The notes under the pieces were generated by a model, which saw only the letters and a program-made list of their open reading frames with translations, had not been told where the DNA came from and did not search any database. The position numbers and the translations under genes were made by a program. Positions 9,561-18,538 of a stretch of 64,000 nucleotides of DNA are shown one piece after another (position 1 is the stretch's first letter; each line of letters begins with the position of its first letter). Location: contig NZ_CP014335.1 in NCBI RefSeq assembly GCF_001610955.1, forward strand, positions 1,343,001 to 1,407,000, in the 5' to 3' direction. Source of the DNA: Geobacillus thermoleovorans. GTDB lineage: Bacteria > Bacillota > Bacilli > Bacillales > Anoxybacillaceae.

Positions 9561-10205
9561 TCATAAAATGACATTCTTAATTTTGTAGATTTCCCGTTCG
9601 TGTTCGATGACTTTGTTCGAGAGGAAGGTGATGTCAAGCTTGATGTTGTTCAGCTGTTCGGTGAATGATTGGGCATGGGAATCGACTTTTTTCTCTAAGG
9701 CGTCGAGTCTTTGGTGGATGGAAGAGACTTCGCCGTGAAGTTTATGCACGTCCATCGCGAGGGCGTCGAGTGCAGCGTCGGTTTCATCCTGGCGGTGAAG
9801 AAGAGCAGACATCAGATCATACAGCTCTTTTTGGCCGGCTTTGATATGGGCTTGTTCTTCTTCTAACCGCTTTTGGCCTTCAAGGAGAGCTTGCTGGATC
9901 CGTCGGAATTCTTCCTGTTCTTTTCGCATTTCTTGCTGTTCTCTTCGGATCTCCTGCTGCTCTTTCCGCATTTCTTGCTGTTCTCTTCGGATCTCCTGCT
10001 GTTCTTTTCGCATTTCTTGTTGTTCTCTTCGGATCTCCTGCTGCTCTTTCCGTATTTCTTGTTGTTCTCTTCGGATCTCCTGCTGCTCTTTTCGCATTTC
10101 TTGTTGTTCCGCTTCCAGCCGTTTGTGGCTTTCGACGAGGAGATGCAACGTGTTTTCGATATGACCGAGCCGGTCGAACAGTTGCAAGAGGATCTCTTCG
10201 CTCAT
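9561..10205 (-). CDS. coiled-coil protein with 14-residue repeats
   Basis: A 214-residue, highly charged protein of unknown function with no signal peptide or membrane segment. Residues about 35-98 are 14-residue (double heptad) repeats of the form E-Q-Q-E-M-R-K-E-Q-Q-E-I-R-R, predicted to form a long coiled coil. After it come further heptads (I-H-Q-R-L-D-A-L-E-K-K-V) and a conserved tail, L-S-N-K-V-I-E-H-E-R-E-I-Y-K-I-K-N. That tail resembles the C-terminus of the second coiled-coil protein at 40878-41666, so the two look like members of one family with different repeat units. It is transcribed divergently from the nuclease-helicase gene, 169 bases away. Confidence 0.75.
   Translation of the reverse strand: MSEEILLQLFDRLGHIENTLHLLVESHKRLEAEQQEMRKEQQEIRREQQEIRKEQQEIRREQQEMRKEQQEIRREQQEMRKEQQEIRREQQEMRKEQEEFRRIQQALLEGQKRLEEEQAHIKAGQKELYDLMSALLHRQDETDAALDALAMDVHKLHGEVSSIHQRLDALEKKVDSHAQSFTEQLNNIKLDITFLSNKVIEHEREIYKIKNVIL
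9919..10110. repeat. 42-bp tandem repeat inside the coiled-coil gene
   Basis: Four full 42-bp units (9919, 9961, 10003, 10045) and a half unit, nearly identical in DNA. Each encodes 14 residues (two heptads). The few differences are mostly synonymous or Met/Ile. The array length is a multiple of three, so gain or loss of units keeps the frame. Confidence 0.9.
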
Positions 10206-10374
10206 GTTGGCCCCTCTTTCATCTTAATTTCCTTCATTATAGCACATATGTTCTTGTTAGACAAGCAGGAATGGTGTATATAGGAAAGCGTACAAACATA
10301 TGATACAATGGATAAACAAACTGACAAATCTCAGTGCGGGCATCGGCCAGTACGTTTTAGAAAGGGATCGATGT

Positions 10375-13300
10375 ATGCTTTACGTTTCTCCTGCCAAAAT
10401 CGCAAGCTATTTTTATCATGAGTGCGAGCGGAATTTTTATTTTCAGTCGTTGGCGAAAGAGCGGCGCGGCGAGCTCGATGTGCCGGAAGAGCTGTTTGAG
10501 CGGCCCGCGGTTCATGAGGGAGTGCTGCGCCGAGGAGTTGAGTGGGAAGAGGAAGTGATCACGACCCATTTGGCCGGCCAAGTGAAGATGGGAGAGCGAG
10601 AGCCTGGCGTGCCGATTTCCCACTGCTATTTGGATGGCGAGGAAACGATCCGCGAGTTGAAGCGGCCGAGCAAGCGATATTTGTATCAGCCGACATTGAT
10701 CGCGCCGCCGCGCTTTTACGAACGGTACGGGTTGGATCGGGACGACATCCATTTTGCGGCGTGCCGCCCGGATTTGATTGAGTGCATACCGGGACAAAAC
10801 GGCTTTGTGTTTCGCATCATCGACATCAAATCATCAGACGTGTTGAAGCTTTCCCACCGCGTGCAAACGGCGTTGTACGCCTTGATTTTGTCTTCCGTTT
10901 TAGAGGAGCACGGCATTAGGGGCAATGTGGATTGGTGCGAAGCGGGGGTATGGACGTACAAAACCGAGCAGCCGCAAGCAGCGGATATCAGCCAGTTGCT
11001 CCCGTATCTCGAACAGTTTTTGGCTGGCGAACTGACGGCGCTGGCCGAGAAGCAACCCGATGAGCTGTTTTGGCACTTAGATTACCGGTGTGAATGGTGT
11101 CCGTTTTATGACTATTGTTTCGACAAAGCACGGCAACAGAAGCACATTTCCCTCGTTCCGTACTTATCGAACTACACGTCCCGCTTCATCCGTGAGCGGC
11201 AGCTGCCTGAGACGATCGGTGAGTTTCGCCAATTTCTTGAACGTCAAGAAAACAGGCATGTGCTGAAACAAAACGCCGGGCTGGCGCGCCAACTTCGGCG
11301 GCTTGAAGCGCAGCTTGAGGCCATCACGCAAGAAAAAGTCGTTCCGTATGACCGTGCGGTGACACATATGCCGATATGGGAAGACATCCGTCTTATTCTC
11401 ACCGCGCAACGCGACCCGTTGACGGGCAAGATCGCGGCGGCATCGCTGTACCGTGTTGGTGGAACAGACGTGTTTGGAACGGGATCGGAAATGCATCATG
11501 TTATCGCCGGTTCGTTTGAGGAATGCGACGAGGTTGGCCGAAAGCTGGCCGATGCGCTGGACCGCCTGCTTCATACGGTGCACGATTACAACCGAGAGCG
11601 AGAGTGGCGGGCGCAAAAGTCCGTGCAGGCGTATGTCGTCGACAACTATGAATGGGACAATGTGCAACAGTTGCTTCAAGAGCTTTTGTTCGATCCAGAA
11701 TATCAAGAAAAAGCCGTTCGGTTGCTGTCGTATTTTCATAGCAGCTCATTAGCAAGTGCCAGCGACCACCCAAGCGAAATGGTTCCGCTTCCTGTCGTTG
11801 TCCTGACAACGGCCGTGAGCCAGCTGTTCGCCTTGCCGGCGCATGTCGCGTACCGTCTTGAAGACTTGTCGCGATATATTGCGGCCTACAATGATTCGCC
11901 GTTTCTGTACTCGGCGAGTGAGCGTTTTTCATTTCGTTTGACAAACGCCATGAAACTGGATGTGCTGCACGACGCCTGGCAAACGGGGGACGAGGAAAAA
12001 CGAAAAGCGGTCGAGAAGGAGCTAAGCCGGCGTCTTTGGGCCGCAAGCAGCATTATCCAAGGCATCCGCGTCTGGGCTGAGAGCGTCCATCCTTCGCCGC
12101 TTATTGTCTGGCCGGAAAAATTTGCGTTTCCTCATTCGGCTGATTACCGCGATCCGCTTGTGTCCAAGCTGGCGTTTATGGCGCGCTACGAGGCGCTATT
12201 AAACTACTTGGATATTCGCCAAAAGCGCCTGCTCCCGCTTTCGGAGCGGCTTGAGAACGGAGTGACGCTTCATGTCACGTACCTTGGCGGCGATCGGTTC
12301 CGATTGAACAACCGCCAGGCGCTTGAAACGATCGATCTAAAGGCGAGCTGGCTTTTGACGGAGTGCAATGAGGAAGGAGAAAAGGCGCAACAGACGTTTC
12401 CAGATTATAAGTATTCCAGCGAATGGAAGCCGCCCCAATGGGCCAATTTGTACTTTACCCGCATTCGCGCCATCGAAGATGATGGCAAGACAGCTGAACT
12501 CGAGCTCGAGTTGCCCAAATGGATCGACCGGTTTCCGCTTGTGGAAGGAGAGGAGTATCGGCTGTCGATCCGGCATGCCGATTTTACCACCCCGCGCGTC
12601 TTGCAGGCGTTGCAACAGTTGGATAAGGACAATCATCGCATCTTGGACTTGATTCGCGATCCGATTCGCTATCGGAAAACGTTTCGTCCCAACTGGGATG
12701 CAGAGGAAGTCAAGGCGCTTCTCCGCCGAAGCGGGTTGACAAAAAGCCAGCGCCAGGCGTTTCTTCAATTTCTTCGTCATACGTTGACACTCGTCTGGGG
12801 GCCGCCTGGCACCGGGAAAACGCATTTTATTGCCGTTGCTCTTCGGTTGCTGATGGAAATGTATGAAAAACGGGGGCGAAGGCTTGCCATTCTTGTTTCG
12901 GGTTTCACCCATGCGGCGATCGAAAACGTTCTGCGCAAAATTCAGGAGCTTGCGCCGCGGCGCAGCGTCCATATCGCGAAACTCGGCGAGATTCAGACGG
13001 AAAACGCCAAAGGAATCGCCGAGGTGGCGGACCGTGACCTTCTCGGATGGCTTGGCAGCGGCGGCCATCGGGTGCTTGGCGCCACGCTGTACGGCATTCA
13101 AAGGGCATACGAAAAAGGCTATATAGAAGGGTTTGACGTCGTCGTCCTTGATGAGGCGTCGCAAATCCGCGTGGCCGATTCACTGTTGGCGTTACGCCAT
13201 GTCAAAAAAGCAGGCAGGCTGCTCATTGTCGGCGACCATTTCCAGCTGCCGCCGATCATTCAAGGGACGTATGCGGCCGGCGAAGGGGAGCCGCACTTGT

Positions 13301-14142
13301 TCGACTCGATTTTCCGCCTGTTGTTTGACGCCGATGTCGAGAAGCGGTATACCCGCCAATTGACGGACAATTTCCGTATGAATGAGGCGCTTTGCCGCTA
13401 CCCGGCCGATCGGATTTATGGACGTGACTATACAGCGTTCAACCGCCAAATTGCCGAGCAAACATTGGCGCTCGTCGACGCTCCAACTGCCGATGAATGG
13501 GTGGAAGCGGCGATCGACCCCGATTATCCGCTTGTTGTTTGCGTTTATGATGGTGCGCACGGCACGCAAGAAAATGAGGCCGAAGCGCGCTGGGTGGCCA
13601 ACATAACGAGGGTGCTTCGGGAACGGCTCCTTGATGGTGATGGAAAACGGTATGATGACACGCCGGATGGCGATCAAGCGTTTTGGCGCCACGGGCTGTT
13701 TATCATCTCGCCGCATCGGGCGCAAATCCGCGCCATTCGCCGTGAGCTTGAACGCCAAGAATTGCGCCCGCCGTTTTTCGTCGATACGGTTGATAAAATG
13801 CAAGGGCAAGAGGCGGATGCGGCGATCATTAGCTACGGCGTCGCCGACCCTGAACTGGCTGTGATGGAAGGGGAGTTCATCTACAGTTTGAACCGCCTCA
13901 ACGTTTCGCTTACACGGGCGCGGAAAAAGGCGATCCTCTTCCTCTCGCGCCAACTCATGTCGCCGTCGCTTCAGGTGATCGGCAACGAGGAATACCGTGA
14001 AGGAGTGAATTTTATGCTCGGGCTCGAGCACTACGCTTCACGGCGTGGGGAAGCCCGGGCATTCATGATCGACGGCGTCAAACTGTACATGTACCGGGTC
14101 GGCTGTTCTAAGCTTGAAAAGGTGGACCATTCCTCTCTTTGA
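10375..14142 (+). CDS. RecB/Cas4-like nuclease fused to an SF1 (Dna2/Upf1-like) helicase
   Basis: About 1255 residues. The N-terminal third is a PD-(D/E)XK nuclease of the TM0106/RecB type: S-P-A-K-I-A-S-Y-F-Y-H-E-C-E, then R-P-D-L-I-E and I-I-D-I-K-S-S (catalytic D and D-x-K), and H-R-V-Q-T-A-L-Y (QxxxY-like). The first Cys plus C-E-W-C-P-F-Y-D-Y-C give the four-cysteine Fe-S pattern of Cas4/AddB nucleases. The C-terminal third is an SF1 helicase: Walker A G-P-P-G-T-G-K-T (about residue 810), V-V-V-L-D-E-A-S-Q, G-D-H-F-Q-L-P-P, D-K-M-Q-G-Q-E-A-D and N-V-S-L-T-R-A-R-K. The start at 10375 follows AAAGGGA and gives the family N-terminus M-L-Y-V-S-P; the ATG at 10300 is an alternative. It likely acts in DNA processing, repair or defence; the partner is unknown. 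Confidence 0.85.
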   Translation: MLYVSPAKIASYFYHECERNFYFQSLAKERRGELDVPEELFERPAVHEGVLRRGVEWEEEVITTHLAGQVKMGEREPGVPISHCYLDGEETIRELKRPSKRYLYQPTLIAPPRFYERYGLDRDDIHFAACRPDLIECIPGQNGFVFRIIDIKSSDVLKLSHRVQTALYALILSSVLEEHGIRGNVDWCEAGVWTYKTEQPQAADISQLLPYLEQFLAGELTALAEKQPDELFWHLDYRCEWCPFYDYCFDKARQQKHISLVPYLSNYTSRFIRERQLPETIGEFRQFLERQENRHVLKQNAGLARQLRRLEAQLEAITQEKVVPYDRAVTHMPIWEDIRLILTAQRDPLTGKIAAASLYRVGGTDVFGTGSEMHHVIAGSFEECDEVGRKLADALDRLLHTVHDYNREREWRAQKSVQAYVVDNYEWDNVQQLLQELLFDPEYQEKAVRLLSYFHSSSLASASDHPSEMVPLPVVVLTTAVSQLFALPAHVAYRLEDLSRYIAAYNDSPFLYSASERFSFRLTNAMKLDVLHDAWQTGDEEKRKAVEKELSRRLWAASSIIQGIRVWAESVHPSPLIVWPEKFAFPHSADYRDPLVSKLAFMARYEALLNYLDIRQKRLLPLSERLENGVTLHVTYLGGDRFRLNNRQALETIDLKASWLLTECNEEGEKAQQTFPDYKYSSEWKPPQWANLYFTRIRAIEDDGKTAELELELPKWIDRFPLVEGEEYRLSIRHADFTTPRVLQALQQLDKDNHRILDLIRDPIRYRKTFRPNWDAEEVKALLRRSGLTKSQRQAFLQFLRHTLTLVWGPPGTGKTHFIAVALRLLMEMYEKRGRRLAILVSGFTHAAIENVLRKIQELAPRRSVHIAKLGEIQTENAKGIAEVADRDLLGWLGSGGHRVLGATLYGIQRAYEKGYIEGFDVVVLDEASQIRVADSLLALRHVKKAGRLLIVGDHFQLPPIIQGTYAAGEGEPHLFDSIFRLLFDADVEKRYTRQLTDNFRMNEALCRYPADRIYGRDYTAFNRQIAEQTLALVDAPTADEWVEAAIDPDYPLVVCVYDGAHGTQENEAEARWVANITRVLRERLLDGDGKRYDDTPDGDQAFWRHGLFIISPHRAQIRAIRRELERQELRPPFFVDTVDKMQGQEADAAIISYGVADPELAVMEGEFIYSLNRLNVSLTRARKKAILFLSRQLMSPSLQVIGNEEYREGVNFMLGLEHYASRRGEARAFMIDGVKLYMYRVGCSKLEKVDHSSL

Positions 14143-14447
14143 AAACCGTATGAGCGGTCGCCATCCGCCATGCCGCCTTCTCCGTCTCATTGGCTCGTCT
14201 TGTTTTCGGTGCCGAATTCAGCCATGCACGGTCCGAAAACGGTCAAAAAACAGGGGGAGGTGTGCATGGCGGTTTTTCTTTCGGGAACAGAAATATGGTG
14301 TTGATATACCAATGGTTTGAACGGTTGACGACTTTAGTCACTTGTTAAAGTTGACATAACCACATTTTATTTTTGAGAGGAGTAGAAGGGGTGTGCAAGA
14401 ATACCCGTTGCAACCTTAGAAAATCAATGGTAAAATGAAGGTACTCT

Positions 14448-14554
14448 TGAAAAAGGAAGGTCTCGTTTAGAGGATAAAAACCGCAAGTAAATATGTTTCA
14501 ACAAGATTTACTGAACGGATCTTGAAAATGAAAAAGGAAAACCTCGTTCAAAGG
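14448..14554. repeat. pair of imperfect 26-base direct repeats
   Basis: TGAAAAAGGA-type units at 14448-14473 and 14529-14554 match at 21 of 26 positions, 81 bases apart. The second copy can fold on itself (AACCT...AGGTT). No function is assigned. Confidence 0.4.
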
Positions 14555-14561
14555 TTTTGCT

Positions 14562-14594
14562 CCCCCGCTTTTTGCAGAAGGCGGGGGTGTTTTT
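14562..14594 (+). terminator. rho-independent terminator
   Basis: CCCCCGC and GCGGGGG arms around a 12-base loop, followed by TGTTTTT. It stands alone upstream of the mod gene, so it may end a transcript from the nuclease-helicase unit. Confidence 0.65.
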
Positions 14595-14699
14595 ATGGCC
14601 AAAGGAAGGAAACCGGTGCGCCGTGGCGAAATAATGGAAATAAGATTCGTCAAAAAAAGCACCGCGTTGGGAAGGGCGAGGGGAGAGAGGGGGAGTGCC

Positions 14700-16133
14700 A
14701 TGGCAAACGTCGGCGGGAGAAGGAAACCGGCAGCGGATGCAAGGCTTGAGGCGATCAAAAAGCTCTTTCCGGAAGCGGTTGTAGATGGGGGCATCGATTG
14801 GGAGTTGCTGAAGAAAGTGTTTGGCGGTCACGAACGGCAAGAAGCATATGAGTTCACGTGGCCGGGGAAGGCGGAGGCGAGGCGGCTCGCTGAGCTGCCT
14901 GCGTCCGGAGTATTGCGGCCGGATCAGGCAGCGAGCAAACAGTGGGAGACGACGAACAATTGGTATATTGAAGGAGACAATTTAGAGGCGTTAAAGCTGC
15001 TGAGAACGTCGCATGCGGGAACCATTCAAATGATTTACATCGATCCGCCGTACAATACAGGAAAAGTGCTCACGTACAAAGACAATTGGCGCAAGGGGAA
15101 AGCCGTTGTTCCTAGCGGAATCCAGGAAGAAGCGCGTGCCCATGCCGGCTGGCTCAACATGATGTACCCGCGCCTTTGGGTGGCGAGGGAGCTGTTAGCC
15201 GAGACGGGGGCCATCTTTATCTCCATTGATGATACGGAGCAGGCGAATTTGAGAAAAATGTGCGATGAAATTTTTGGCGAGCGGAATTTTGTCGCCACGT
15301 TCATTTGGCAGCGGGCGTTTTCGCCCGTGAATATGAACAAGTTCGCCTCGCGCAACCATGATTTCATTTTATGTTATGCGAAAAACATCGATCGCCTGGC
15401 TTGGTACGGCTTGCCGCGCCATCCGGAAGCGGATGGGCGGTATGCCAACCCAGACAATGACCCACGCGGTCCATGGACGTCAGGCGATTTGTCGGTGGGT
15501 CCGCCGATTCCGGAAAAGATTTATGAGATTGTGACGCCAAGCGGTCGGGTCGTTTCCCCGCCGAATGGGTATTGCTGGCGGGTGACGAAGGAGCGCTTCG
15601 CCGAGCTGGCGGCGGATAACCGCATTTGGTTTGGCAAAGACGGAAACGGGGTGCCGCGCCTGAAGCGGTTTTTAAGCGAAGTGAAGTCGACGGTGACGCC
15701 GCTTACGATTTGGACGCATGACGAGGTGTCCCATTCGCAGGAGGCGAAAAAGGAGCTGAAGGAGCTGTTCGATGGGCTCGCGGTGATGGATTACCCGAAG
15801 CCGGTGAAGCTCATTCAGCGCATGGTGGCGTTGACAACGAGGGATGATGATCTCATCCTGGACTTTTTTTCCGGCTCGGCGACAACGGCTCATGCCGTCA
15901 TGCAGCAAAACGCCGAAGACGGCGGCCGGCGGTCGTTTATAATGGTGCAGCTTCCCGAACGGCTTGCGGAAACGTCCGAGGCGTATCGGGTGGGGTTTCG
16001 GACGATTTGCGACATTGGCCGCGAGCGCATCCGCCGCGCGGGGGAGAAAATCGTTTATGAAACGGGGAAGACGGAGCTTGATATCGGCTTTAAAGTGTTT
16101 CGAATTGAGAGAACCAACCAGCCCGCTCGCTAG
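14700..16133 (+). CDS. type III restriction-modification DNA methyltransferase (Mod-like), short and orphan
   Basis: A 477-residue N6-adenine methyltransferase of the beta group: the catalytic motif D-P-P-Y (I-D-P-P-Y-N-T-G, about residue 115) precedes the AdoMet motif D-F-F-S-G-S-A-T-T (about 390). The N-terminal region (N-N-W-Y-I-E-G-D-N-L-E-A-L-K-L-L) is typical of type III Mod. Mod proteins are usually about 600-650 residues. This one ends shortly after D-I-G-F-K-V-F-R-I-E, so the C-terminal specificity-linked part is missing. No Res (restriction helicase) gene follows. GGGGGAG before 14700 sets the start; upstream ATGs at 14595 and 14619 are less likely. It may be a solitary methylase or a decayed system. 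Confidence 0.83.
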   Translation: MANVGGRRKPAADARLEAIKKLFPEAVVDGGIDWELLKKVFGGHERQEAYEFTWPGKAEARRLAELPASGVLRPDQAASKQWETTNNWYIEGDNLEALKLLRTSHAGTIQMIYIDPPYNTGKVLTYKDNWRKGKAVVPSGIQEEARAHAGWLNMMYPRLWVARELLAETGAIFISIDDTEQANLRKMCDEIFGERNFVATFIWQRAFSPVNMNKFASRNHDFILCYAKNIDRLAWYGLPRHPEADGRYANPDNDPRGPWTSGDLSVGPPIPEKIYEIVTPSGRVVSPPNGYCWRVTKERFAELAADNRIWFGKDGNGVPRLKRFLSEVKSTVTPLTIWTHDEVSHSQEAKKELKELFDGLAVMDYPKPVKLIQRMVALTTRDDDLILDFFSGSATTAHAVMQQNAEDGGRRSFIMVQLPERLAETSEAYRVGFRTICDIGRERIRRAGEKIVYETGKTELDIGFKVFRIERTNQPAR

Positions 16134-16234
16134 GCGAACGGGCTGTTCCTTGACTAGGTTGATGAAAGGCGCTTTGGTTGAGGTGATACCCGTGTTTTCC
16201 GAGTCTCTGATGTCCAACGTTTCGGGCGCTTTTT

Positions 16235-16546
16235 TTACAACGACGCCGCAGCCCAACGGTCGTTGACAAAGACGTCGTACTCCGCGGCAATCGTTTCTTT
16301 GAGCTCCGCTAAAGATGGGATGCCGTCGGCGAAAGTGTAGGTGTCAAGGCAAATGAGGGAGTATTCGTCGCCGGGATCAAATACGATGGTGACGACTTCT
16401 TCCGTTCCGGCGTCCACTTGCCGGACGGTGTCGCCGTCTTCCGGCTCAACGAGTACGTTTTGGTATGTTTCGCGAATCACGTAGTAGCCTTCCTGCAATT
16501 GTTCAGTGAATAGATGTTCGATGTCCGTCAGTTCGTGGACAATCAT
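16235..16546 (-). CDS. hypothetical acidic protein, 103 residues
   Basis: Not recognised. It is small and strongly acidic (many D and E, few K), with no Cys, signal peptide or membrane segment, for example F-D-P-G-D-E-Y-S and L-A-E-L-K-E-T-I-A-A-E-Y-D. Its start ATG is preceded by GGAGGAC on the minus strand. It converges with the mod gene. Codon use and a good ribosome site suggest a real gene, but I can assign no function. Confidence 0.6.
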   Translation of the reverse strand: MIVHELTDIEHLFTEQLQEGYYVIRETYQNVLVEPEDGDTVRQVDAGTEEVVTIVFDPGDEYSLICLDTYTFADGIPSLAELKETIAAEYDVFVNDRWAAASL

Positions 16547-16710
16547 TATTTAAGTCCTCCTAACTTGTGAAATCATTCTCAATGTCAGTATATAACGTAG
16601 TCGCTGTCGATATAATAGATGCCGTGGAAAGTTCGAAAAGTTGTCATGTTTGCATGCCAAGCGTAGATAAGGTTGGGTGCAGGATTGATAAGGGAAAATA
16701 ACAGCTTCCT

Positions 16711-16740
16711 GCAAAAAGAAAGCGCCCTCGTGGGAGGGCG
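16711..16740 (-). terminator. terminator of the NCS1 transporter gene
   Basis: On the minus strand CGCCCTC-CCAC-GAGGGCG is followed by CTTTCTTTTT, 71 bases beyond the transporter stop. Confidence 0.7.
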
Positions 16741-16810
16741 ATGTCAACGTTTAACCAGTGACACTGCTTGCCTTCTGTCATCGATAGGCTGTTTAGGTGT
16801 AAATGATTCA

Positions 16811-18319
16811 TTATTTTGCGATTTCTGTCGGACTGTTATGTTTTGAATCGAAAAGGGTGATTTGTTCATACTCGCCTTCCTTTAATACGCTTTGGTCGTT
16901 TTTCATTAAGTAGGTGTAGACACCAATTGCAATGAACAATCCAAATGTCCACGCGTTGTCCCAAAGAAAACGAAGTGGTGGTATGAATAAACCAAGTACA
17001 GGAATAACGACTCCCACAATCAGTGCGTACACTCCGTTTTTGTTAAACCCATTTGCATAATTGTAACGGCCATTCGGTTTGTACAGTTCTTTTAAGTGCA
17101 ACTGTCTTCGGCGAACGAGCCAATAGTCCGCAATAGCAATGCCGTCAATGGGTCCAAGCAAAGCGGCGTATGTGCCAAGCCAGCCGAATATATAATTCCC
17201 AAAGTTGGACATAATATACCATGGCTGCAATAAAATAGCGAATAGTCCTGTGATAATCGCGCCAATTCCAAATGTAATTCGCTTCGGATATAAATTTTCG
17301 ATCGCTCGGGCAGGGGCAACCACGTTGGCACCCACATTAATAGTTACAGAAGAGATGACAATAATAATAGTCCCTAATAGAATGACAAATGGGGGAAATT
17401 TAGCTAACAGCTGCACGGGATCCCAAATGGCTTGACCAAAAATCACAATGGTTGCTGAGGTTACGGCAATTCCGATAAATGAAAAAACAGTCATTGTAAT
17501 AGGCAAGGATAAACTTTGGGCGACCATTTGTGATTTCTGACTCTGTGCGTATCGGCAAAAATCAGGGATGTTTAATGCCAATGTGGCCCAAAAGCCGATG
17601 ACGCCAGTTAAAGAAGGGAAAAAGACTTTCAAAAATTCACCGGTTGTTTCGAACTTAGAAGGAGTCTCTAAAATCGGTCCCCATCCTCCGGCGTTCGTAA
17701 ATGCCCAAATGAGCAAAATGATGGAAGAAATCCCGACAACAGGTGCAGCCACTGCGCTTAGCTTTTTGATGCCTTCTGGGCCTCTATAAGCAACGCTGAT
17801 ATTTAAGATCCAAAATAATGCAAATACAATGGCTGTATGTCCCGGTAAATTCCCCCACGAAGAGAATGATGCCATGAGTAATGTGTCAATGGCTTCTGTT
17901 CCGATCCACGTATTGATTCCAAACCATCCGGCTGCTACAAGGGCCCGGGCTAAAGTGGGAATATGGGCGCCTTTATCTCCAAACCAAAGCCGGGCAAACA
18001 CAGGATAAGGAATCCCGAATTTTGTTCCTGCATGAGAGTTTAATAAAATCGGAATAAGGACGATCACGTTCCCCAGAAAAATGGTACCAACAGCTTGCCA
18101 CCAGTTCATTCCTAAAGCAATCATGCCGCTGGCCATGGTGTATGAAGGAATGCATAAACACATTCCAATCCACAATGTAGCAAAATTGATTCCTTTCCAT
18201 GAATGTTCTTGCCTTGTTGTCGGACGCAAGTCATCATTCCATAAAGGACTTCCACTGACTTCTTGTGCGGCTTCCTCCGTCAAGACCACAATCCCATTGT
18301 GTTCAATTTGTGTTTTCAT
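16811..18319 (-). CDS. NCS1-family nucleobase/hydantoin permease
   Basis: A 502-residue membrane protein of the nucleobase:cation symporter-1 family (Mhp1, PucI and FurD relatives) with about 12 hydrophobic segments. Family features include the N-terminal L-W-N-D-D-L-R-P, then R-x-x-F-G...G-A-x-x-P, A-G-W-F-G-I-N-T-W-I-G near 130-140, and N-I-P-D-F-C-R-Y near 250. It is divergent from the pyrimidine catabolic operon and shares its control region, so uracil, thymine, dihydropyrimidine or hydantoin uptake is the likely role. The exact substrate is inferred from context. AAGGGGG precedes the start. The gene is noticeably A+T-rich compared with the flanking genes. Confidence 0.87.
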   Translation of the reverse strand: MKTQIEHNGIVVLTEEAAQEVSGSPLWNDDLRPTTRQEHSWKGINFATLWIGMCLCIPSYTMASGMIALGMNWWQAVGTIFLGNVIVLIPILLNSHAGTKFGIPYPVFARLWFGDKGAHIPTLARALVAAGWFGINTWIGTEAIDTLLMASFSSWGNLPGHTAIVFALFWILNISVAYRGPEGIKKLSAVAAPVVGISSIILLIWAFTNAGGWGPILETPSKFETTGEFLKVFFPSLTGVIGFWATLALNIPDFCRYAQSQKSQMVAQSLSLPITMTVFSFIGIAVTSATIVIFGQAIWDPVQLLAKFPPFVILLGTIIIVISSVTINVGANVVAPARAIENLYPKRITFGIGAIITGLFAILLQPWYIMSNFGNYIFGWLGTYAALLGPIDGIAIADYWLVRRRQLHLKELYKPNGRYNYANGFNKNGVYALIVGVVIPVLGLFIPPLRFLWDNAWTFGLFIAIGVYTYLMKNDQSVLKEGEYEQITLFDSKHNSPTEIAK

Positions 18320-18382
18320 TCATATCCCCCTTTTTTTAAAAATCCAGTGTATAAAAGAGAAATTTAAGAAAATTCTATCTAT

Positions 18383-18395
18383 ACTATGTAAATTT
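18383..18395 (+). repeat. 13-base motif, copy 1 (candidate operator)
   Basis: ACTATGTAAATTT, just downstream of the minus-strand TATAAT of the permease promoter. It is exactly complementary to copy 2. Confidence 0.5.
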
Positions 18396-18525
18396 TTCAT
18401 TATACGATTTGTCAAATAAGAAAAAGAGAAATCTATTCATTATGTAAAATGTGTAACTATTCCTCACATTTTGATGTTCTCAATCCTAGGGAGCAACTTC
18501 GTCTAGCTGTATATTTATTTCGCTG

Positions 18526-18538
18526 AAATTTACATAGT
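18526..18538 (-). repeat. 13-base motif, copy 2 (candidate operator)
   Basis: AAATTTACATAGT, the exact inverse of copy 1, 35 bases upstream of the plus-strand TATAAT. A partial copy, ACTATGTA, lies just downstream of that TATAAT at 18595-18602. Confidence 0.5.

Larger units (their letters stand above)
14143..14699. other. 557-base non-coding stretch before the mod gene
   Basis: I see no convincing gene here; short frames have no family character. It contains two imperfect 26-base direct repeats (14448-14473 and 14529-14554), a small AAAACCT...AGGTTTT hairpin overlapping the second repeat, and a strong terminator at 14562. It may be scar DNA from lost genes, for example a former partner of mod. 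Confidence 0.5.

Noticed and set aside
9841..10283. Long open frames opposite the coiled-coil gene, rich in Cys/Ser or Phe/Leu
   Set aside because: They are produced by reading the 42-bp repeat on the other strand or in other frames; they have no ribosome site and no family resemblance.
14100..14250. Group II intron tail
   Set aside because: A short ACCGTATGAG ... GCACGGTCC similarity was seen, but no domain V and no intron-encoded protein are present.
14114..14320. 68-residue frame overlapping the end of the nuclease-helicase gene
   Set aside because: No ribosome site, Arg/Cys-rich shadow composition and overlap with a real gene.
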